A DNA stretch of 10,971 nucleotides from Symbiodinium natans (taxonomy: Eukaryota > Sar > Dinophyceae > Suessiales > Symbiodiniaceae): contig CAJNDS010000446.1 of the NCBI GenBank assembly GCA_905221605.1, positions 1,786,904-1,797,874 of the forward strand. Direction: 5' to 3'. The notes beneath the pieces were generated by a model. That model worked only from the letters and a program-made list of their open reading frames with translations. It was not told the origin of the DNA and ran no database searches. A program made the translations under genes and the position numbers. The first letter of the stretch is position 1, and every line of letters begins with the position of its first letter. Below are positions 6,832 through 10,971 of the stretch, one piece after another.

Positions 6832-7296
6832 TTACTCATTGAAAGCCGGAAAAGGTAGCGTGTCCGTTGCGTGTGTGCACCCACTTCTCTCGCCGTCGTT
6901 CACAGCTGCGCGATAGCCATACGCAGCACTTCCTTGTGGGGCTCTGTTCACAGGGCTACTAAGTTAAGTTAGCAATGTCAAGCTTTAGAGATTCTAATTA
7001 ATTGGGTTCGAGGTTTGGGGGCTCTGAGGTTAATAAGTTAGTGGATCCCTACTCGTCCAAGAATTTCGAGAGCCTAATGCTCTTAATCTGCGACAGCGAC
7101 TCTGTCAGGCTGTGAACCCCGCTACTAGAATTCCACAATCCCTCCCAGCTACTATGATTATCAAGGCAGGTATAAATGCCGCCGTGGGTGCCTTGCCGTG
7201 CCATAGCTCAGAGAAGCGGAAAAGGGAGGTGTAGAGGTTCTCTTGGTTGCTTCAATGGTGGGCGCCGTGTCACTTAGTGCCGACGCATTGCATGTT
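6832..7296. other. Unique island between satellite clusters
   Basis: About 460 bp, AT-richer in the middle, with a fading satellite-like word (CCACTTCTCTCGCCGTCGTT) near 6880-6900 and a TATAAAT at 7171-7177. No open frame, RNA gene or further repeat stands out. Confidence 0.45.
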
Positions 7297-7299
7297 CTC

Positions 7300-8390
7300 G
7301 GGAAGCTATTTTTCCTGAAAAGCTACTTCTACCGAAAAGCCACCCGTTCGCGAAAAGCCACTCTTCGACAAACGCTACTTGCATCGAAAAGCTGTGTTGG
7401 TTTTTGTTTTTGAATATGCCTTTTCTCACGGCGTTGGGGCACGCAGCATTACTTTCAGAAAAAACGTTGCCTGTGGCGTATTCCGGAATGCCACTTTTCT
7501 GGAACAACACCTTTTTGAGCAAAGTGACTTTTCTCGCGGCGTGGCGGCGCACAGCGTCTTAGAAAAGCCACTTTTCTCGCAAAGCCACTTTTTGCGAAAA
7601 GTAACTTTTCTCGCGGCGTTGGAGCGCGCGGTGTCCGCGAAAAGCCACTTTTCTCGAAAAGCCACTTTTCTCGAAAAGCCACTTTTCTTGAAAAGCCATT
7701 TTTCTCGAAAAGTAACTTTTCTCGCGGCGTTGGAGCGCACGGTGTCCGCGAAAAGCCACTTTTCTCGAAAAGCCACTTTTCTCGAAAGCAACTTTTCTTG
7801 AAAACCAACTTTTCTCGAAAAGCCACTTTTCTCGAAAAGCCACTTTTCTCGAAAAGCCACTTTTCTCGAAAAGCCACTTTTCTCGAAAAGCCACTTGTTG
7901 CGAAAAGTAACTTTTCTCGCAACGTTGGCGCGCGCAGCGTCCGCGAAAAGCCCCTTTCCTCGAAAAGCCACTTTTCTCGAAAAGCCACTTGTTGCGAAAA
8001 GTCACTTTTCTCGCGGCGTTGGAGCGCCGCGAAAAGCCACTTTTCTCGAAAAGCCACTTTTATCGAAAAGCCACTTTTTGCGAAAAGTCACTTTTCTCGC
8101 GGCGTTGGAGCGCGCGGTGTCCGCGAAAAGCCACTTTTCTCGAAAAGCCACTTTTCTCGAAAAGCCACTTTTTGCGAAAAATCACTTTTCCCGCGGCATT
8201 GGAGCGCACGGTGTCCGCGAAAAGCCACTTTTATCGAAAAGCCACTTTTTGCGAAAAGTCACTTTTGTCGCGGCGTTGGAGCGCACGGTGTCCGCGCAAA
8301 GCCACTTTTCTCGAAAAGCCACTTTTCTCGAAAAGCCACTTTTTGCGAAAAACAACTTTTCTGGTCGGTTTTCCCGCTAACCTGGAAGAC
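7300..8390. repeat. 17-bp satellite, cluster 2, with higher-order spacers
   Basis: The cluster holds tandem CGAAAAGCCACTTTTCT units, most exact between 7640 and 7900. A conserved spacer (TCGCGGCGTTGGAGCGC then GCGGTGTCCGCG) recurs with start points at 7534, 7611, 7722, 7917, 8011, 8097, 8191 and 8268. Flanked by CTTTTC and GAAAAG, each spacer forms an imperfect palindrome of about 40 bp. The left end at 7300-7320 resembles the start of cluster 1 (CTCGGGAA). The right end (8356-8390) is an inverted relative of 6256-6290. The consensus unit has none of TAA, TAG, TGA or their complements, which explains open frames of 140-203 codons in all phases on both strands. Confidence 0.92.
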
Positions 8391-8413
8391 GCACCGTGTG
8401 ACAGCTTAGGAAG

Positions 8414-8463
8414 CCTGAACCCTCAACCCTAAACCCGAAACCCTAAACCCTAAACCCTAAACC
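8414..8463 (-). repeat. CCCTAAA array
   Basis: About seven units, with CCCTCAA and CCCGAAA variants first and perfect units last. It lies immediately outside the satellite end. Confidence 0.88.
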
Positions 8464-8575
8464 TTTGGACTGGCTCAAACATGCCCCTTCTCCAAAGCCA
8501 GCAAAGGATCTTCCTTTGAACCGATTGGATACCATGCGCGCGGCCCTCAGCCCGATCTTAGCGTTTAGGGTTTAG
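8447..8575 (+). other. Stop-free stretch between telomeric arrays, possible exon
   Basis: The frame is open for 42 codons, from within a CCCTAAA array to a TAG in the next TTTAGGG array. The island portion (8462-8563) reads with protein-like composition, for example LDWLKHAPSPKPAKDLPLNR and LDTMRAALSPILA. No family was recognised. The unique core is only about 100 bp, so an open frame is likely by chance. Confidence 0.18.
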
Positions 8576-8627
8576 GGTTTGGGGTTTAGGGTTTGGGGTT
8601 TAGGGTTTAGGGTTGAGGGTTTAGGGT
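8564..8627 (+). repeat. Alternating TTTAGGG and TTTGGGG array
   Basis: About nine units in which TTTGGGG alternates with TTTAGGG in the first half, suggesting a 14-bp higher-order unit. A TTGAGGG variant lies near the end. Decayed units continue to about 8712. Confidence 0.88.
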
Positions 8628-8712
8628 AGCAGGCAAGCCTTTCTGAAATGCCGTAGGGTTTGGCAGCCATAGGGTCCGGTTTTGAGGGGTTGAGGGGTTT
8701 AGGAGTTTATGG

Positions 8713-8856
8713 TTCATTAACCCTTCAAGGGAAGCTTAGGGAGCCCTCCCTTAAGAACCCTAGAACCCGAACAAGCAAAAAAGGGATACACCCTAATTGA
8801 AGACCCTGAGCCCTGAACCCCAAACTGCACAACACGGCAACCCCAGTGTGATTGCA
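8713..8856. other. Island with scattered telomere-like words
   Basis: Isolated words such as AACCCTAGAACCCG and AGACCCTGAGCCCTG suggest a very old C-strand array. Nothing else is recognised. Confidence 0.35.
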
Positions 8857-8889
8857 CCCTAAACCCTAAACCCTAAACCCTAAACCCTC
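8857..8889 (-). repeat. CCCTAAA array
   Basis: Nearly five units, the last one CCCTCAA. Confidence 0.9.
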
Positions 8890-9033
8890 AAGACAGAATA
8901 AATAGAAGTTGCATGTGGTGTCACTTCGAATTTCCCAAGTTATTTGTCTAAACAGCTGACAAGCTGAGTTTAAGCACATTAATCCAAAACACATCTTTCT
9001 GGAGGCTCTGGAGGCAATGCTCAATTACTTAAA

Positions 9034-9077
9034 CCCCTCCCCCCCTCCCCTCCCCCTTCTCTCCCCCAGCCTCCCCT

Positions 9078-9114
<37 letters not shown>

Positions 9115-9207
9115 TTCCCCCACCCCCACCCCTCCCCCCCCCCCCCCCCTTCCCCCCCCCCCCCCTTCCCCCCCCCCCCCTCCCCCCCCCCCCCTCCCCC
9201 CTCTCCC
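9034..9207. repeat. Long C-rich tract
   Basis: About 174 bp of almost pure C and T, with one run of 36 C at 9079-9114 and several runs of 12-18 C separated by T or TT. The minus strand is very G-rich and could form G-quadruplexes. The proline- and glycine-rich open frames here are composition artefacts. Run lengths in such a tract are unreliable in most assemblies. Confidence 0.92.
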
Positions 9208-9237
9208 AAAATGAAAAACGTAGTTCCAAAAAAAGCT

Positions 9238-9293
9238 CGGTCAAAACGTTTCGCTCAAAACGTTTCGGTCAACACGTTTCGGTCAAAACGTTA
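9238..9293. repeat. Four tandem copies of a 14-bp repeat
   Basis: CGGTCAAAACGTTT occurs four times without gaps (9238, 9252, 9266, 9280), each later copy with one substitution. The unit contains the palindrome AAACGTTT. A decayed relative (GAAAAACGTAG) may precede it at 9213. Its position directly after the C tract may be coincidence. Confidence 0.92.
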
Positions 9294-9322
9294 TTGGGAC
9301 CCAAACCTTACACAATTTCTGT

Positions 9323-9348
9323 AAACCCTAAACCCTAAACCCTAAACC
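9323..9348 (-). repeat. Short CCCTAAA array
   Basis: About three and a half units. The following island to 9404 is open on the plus strand in two frames, one containing LRLVISMETIKYRHSD. It is too short to judge. Confidence 0.88.
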
Positions 9349-9433
9349 GCCGCCACCTGAGGCTGGTAATATCCATGGAGACCATCAAGTACCGGCACAG
9401 CGATGTAGGGTTTTAGGATAGTAAGCCAAAGAA

Positions 9434-9529
9434 CCCCCTAAACCCGAAGGGTTTAGTTAGGGTTTAGGGTTTAGGGTTGAGAGTTTTTTGAGGGTTTAGG
9501 GTTTAGGGTTAGGGTTTAGGGTTTAGGGC
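9434..9529. repeat. CCCTAAA to TTTAGGG turn and G-strand array
   Basis: CTAAACCC (9438-9445) is mirrored by GGGTTTAG (9449-9456) across GAA, a tail-to-tail order opposite to the junctions at 3460-4550. Eight or nine G-strand units follow, with a TTTTTTGAGGG insertion and one TTAGGG hexamer. Confidence 0.85.
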
Positions 9530-9806
9530 TCGTGGAGCCAAGGGCATAGGAATTTTTTCGGGCGCCCAGATCGCTCGAGCCGACGGGCGAAAGCATGCCT
9601 AAAGGCAGTTACTTGCCGGGGCATGAGGCCGAAAAGAGCGGCTCGCCTCTTTGGGGTTTGGGGTTTGGGGTTTATTGCTACAGCTCAACTGGACTCATTT
9701 CGCAACTGCCTTGAAATCTATGTGCTCAAGACGTCATCGGAGCTCCACCAGCCACATGCCCGAATGCACAGGATGCGAGATTGGGAATTACGGGAGTTGT
9801 GGCTGT
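9530..9806. other. Island with three TTTGGGG units
   Basis: TTTGGGG is repeated three times at 9650-9670 inside otherwise unique sequence. Two plus-strand frames are open across it. One has an ATG at 9623 and would give 62 residues. The other contains SLEPTGESMPKGSYLPGHEA. Neither has a recognised motif, and both read through the telomere-like variant, which argues against function. Confidence 0.3.
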
Positions 9807-9849
9807 TTTAGGGTTTAGGGTTTAGGGTTCTGGGTAGTTTAGGGTAGTT
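9807..9849 (+). repeat. Short TTTAGGG array
   Basis: Three perfect units, then degenerate GTTTAGGGTAG. Confidence 0.85.
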
Positions 9850-10092
9850 AATTTGGTTTCTCAGTAGGAGCTTGTGCAATTTCATGCAGGTCTTTTGATG
9901 CCTCACTCTGCCAAGCAGAGAGACCAAGAGACTTGTCTGTGAATATGCTTCACAGCATTTCCCTAGCCAAGACTAGATGCACGCGCAAATGACTGGCGGA
10001 ACCGGATAATTCGCCAAGTGCGCAGATATTGGTTGCCGGAGGAAATCGTCGTTCATGGCCAACACAAAGCAACAATGCCGAAACCTTCGACG
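9850..10092. other. Unique island, nothing recognised
   Basis: About 240 bp of mixed composition with no repeat, RNA gene or notable open frame. Confidence 0.4.
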
Positions 10093-10177
10093 CCCTAAAC
10101 CCTACACCCTGTAAACCGTAAACCCTATGAACCCGAAACCGCCAAACATCCTAAACCCTATAAACCCTAAACCCTAA
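10093..10177 (-). repeat. Degenerate CCCTAAA array
   Basis: Units are mixed with variants (CCCTACA, CCCTGTAAACCG, CCCTATGAACCCG, CCCTATAAA). It is heavily decayed, with a few perfect units near the end. Confidence 0.82.
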
Positions 10178-10260
10178 CAAGTTGGACCGAATCCACTGAA
10201 GGGACTTGCACAGTGGCAAGGATTTTTGAGGGCGGAATGTTTCGGATGCTGGGTTACAAG

Positions 10261-10306
10261 GTATGCGTTCTTTTGCGATTGTCTCAAAGTATATATAAGG
10301 TGTAAG
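10261..10306 (+). promoter_or_regulatory. Second copy of the TATA-like motif
   Basis: GTATG (10261), TTGTCTC (10279-10285) and GTATATATAAGG (10289-10300), then TGTA, match the order seen at 5771-5810 with spacings within three bases. CATACAGAGG lies 56 bp downstream, where the first copy has CATACAAGGGG. Recurrence is the only evidence of function. Confidence 0.3.
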
Positions 10307-10384
10307 CTGAGAAAGGGATTAGGCGAAAGCCTTCACTCCAATTCCTGTCACTGGTCATACAGAGGAACTTCATTCAGAGAAGAA

Positions 10385-10418
10385 GTTTAGGGTTTAGGCT
10401 TCAGGGTTTAGGGTTTCA
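10385..10418 (+). repeat. Short TTTAGGG array ending in TTTCAG
   Basis: About five units with TTTAGGC and TTCAGGG variants. The final unit is TTTCAG, which resembles a 3' splice site in front of the open stretch that follows. Confidence 0.85.
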
Positions 10419-10621
10419 GGCTTGAAGCTCCTTCCCAAGCACCCGAAATCTGCTTAGATTGCCTTTCTCCTCCCAAAAGTCTCCGCAAGCGCCGGACCGG
10501 AGAGGAACAGGCCACCAGCCACATCTCGCAAAAAGAGCTGCACCCTAAGCTGGTTCTGAGTAGGGAAAGAGGGAGTGATGTCCCCCTATATATATATACA
10601 TATATCTTTCTATATTTGTAG
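10412..10621 (+). other. Stop-free stretch, possible exon
   Basis: The frame is open for 69 codons, from a TAG in the telomeric array to TAG at 10619. It has a hydrophilic, lysine- and glutamate-containing product (for example LEAPSQAPEICLDCLSPP and RTGEEQATSHISQKELHPK), which turns into low-complexity tyrosine in the TA-rich tract. A TTTCAG acceptor-like end at 10414-10419 would start it. A 152-codon minus-strand frame (10408-10866) overlaps and also crosses the TA tract. At most one is real, and both may be chance. Confidence 0.18.
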
Positions 10622-10664
10622 TTGTGTTTATATGTATATGTATATTTAAATTTATACATATTCC
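10586..10664. repeat. TA-rich tract
   Basis: An interrupted (TA)n microsatellite with TATATG and ATTTAAAT words. It forms an easily melted region in otherwise balanced DNA. Confidence 0.85.
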
Positions 10665-10971
10665 TCTCATTCCTTGCGAAGAACCAGGAAGAAAACGCCA
10701 GACCCAAATTCTTGTGCGTCTCAGGCCACATGTTCAGGTTTGGGGTCTCGGTTTTGAGGCTTGTGCGCGCAGAAGCCCAAGCCCCCCGCGGCAGCTGGGG
10801 AGGAGTCCCCCCCCAACATGGGTGGAAACCCCAACAGAAATTGTATAGGGTCTGGGTGGGCCCCAAAAAAATTTGACCGAAATGTTTTAACCAACTCTAT
10901 AAGGTGCTTGCCCACCGATATCGTTGGTTGCTACCATCGGACACTGTTTGGTTGTTGGATACTCTGAGGCA
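10665..10971. other. Terminal island without a supported gene
   Basis: Mixed composition with C- and G-rich words (CCCCCCGCGGCAGCTGGGG, CCCCAACA twice) and CGATATCG near 10915-10922. Several overlapping open frames of 64-84 codons run on both strands, and none is recognisable. This could be part of a dispersed repeat, but no second copy lies in the window. Confidence 0.3.

Noticed and set aside
7004-7013. GGGTTCGAGG, similar to a tRNA B box
   Set aside because: The conserved CC is missing, and no A box or acceptor stem could be paired around it.
7640-7900. Regular short repeats that might be taken for a CRISPR array
   Set aside because: The 17-mers are directly adjacent with no unique spacers. 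This is a eukaryote-type satellite.
7426-8057. Minus-strand open frames of 148-200 residues and plus-strand frames of 140-203 residues
   Set aside because: They are translations of the 17-bp satellite in shifting phase on both strands. The repeat unit contains no stop codon on either strand.
9017-9244. Proline-rich and glycine-rich open frames
   Set aside because: They lie over the C-rich tract and reflect only its composition.
10408-10866. 152-residue minus-strand open frame
   Set aside because: It crosses the TA-rich tract with a tyrosine- and lysine-rich stretch, shows no motif, and overlaps equally open plus-strand frames. Its length is within chance.

Overview
The window looks like nuclear DNA of a eukaryote whose telomere repeat is TTTAGGG. 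No gene can be named. It is built of many short blocks of TTTAGGG/CCCTAAA separated by islands of unique sequence of about 50 to 600 bp, plus one satellite family and several small inverted-repeat elements. TTTAGGG telomeres are known in land plants, many green algae, dinoflagellates, chromerids and some other algae. The dispersed telomere-like blocks, roughly 50% GC islands and absence of a recognisable gene make me favour an alga, perhaps a dinoflagellate. That is inference; the sequence does not prove it.

Layout. 1-500: a short telomeric block, a small inverted-repeat (MITE-like) element with a reverse-oriented second copy near 1840-1944, and a duplicated 28-mer flanking a hairpin. 500-1350: unique sequence with a pyrimidine tract. 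1350-5440: the densest telomere-like zone. Arrays lie in both orientations, with at least four places where TTTAGGG turns into CCCTAAA over 0-20 bp, and with variant heptamers (CCCTCAA, CCCTAGA, CCCGAAA, CCCTAAG) grouped in pure runs. 5440-6250: islands with high third-position GC, a TATA-like motif and more telomeric blocks. 6256-8390: a 17-bp palindromic satellite (CGAAAAGCCACTTTTCT) in two clusters, broken by GC-rich palindromic spacers spaced at about 60+17n bp, and bounded by related inverted ends. One telomere-like block interrupts it at 6626-6748. 8400-9000: telomeric blocks and islands. 9034-9293: a long C tract, then four copies of a 14-bp repeat. 9300-10971: more islands and telomeric blocks, a second TATA-like motif and a TA-rich tract.

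Coding content. I found no open frame with a family motif I recognise. All long open frames at 6200-8430 come from the satellite, which has no stop trinucleotide on either strand. Several islands hold stop-free stretches of 35-100 codons with natural-looking composition, and a few follow NCAG acceptor-like ends of telomeric arrays. They could be exons or exon relics, but stretches of this length are expected by chance here, so they are listed at low confidence. No RNA gene, CRISPR array or autonomous transposon was recognised.
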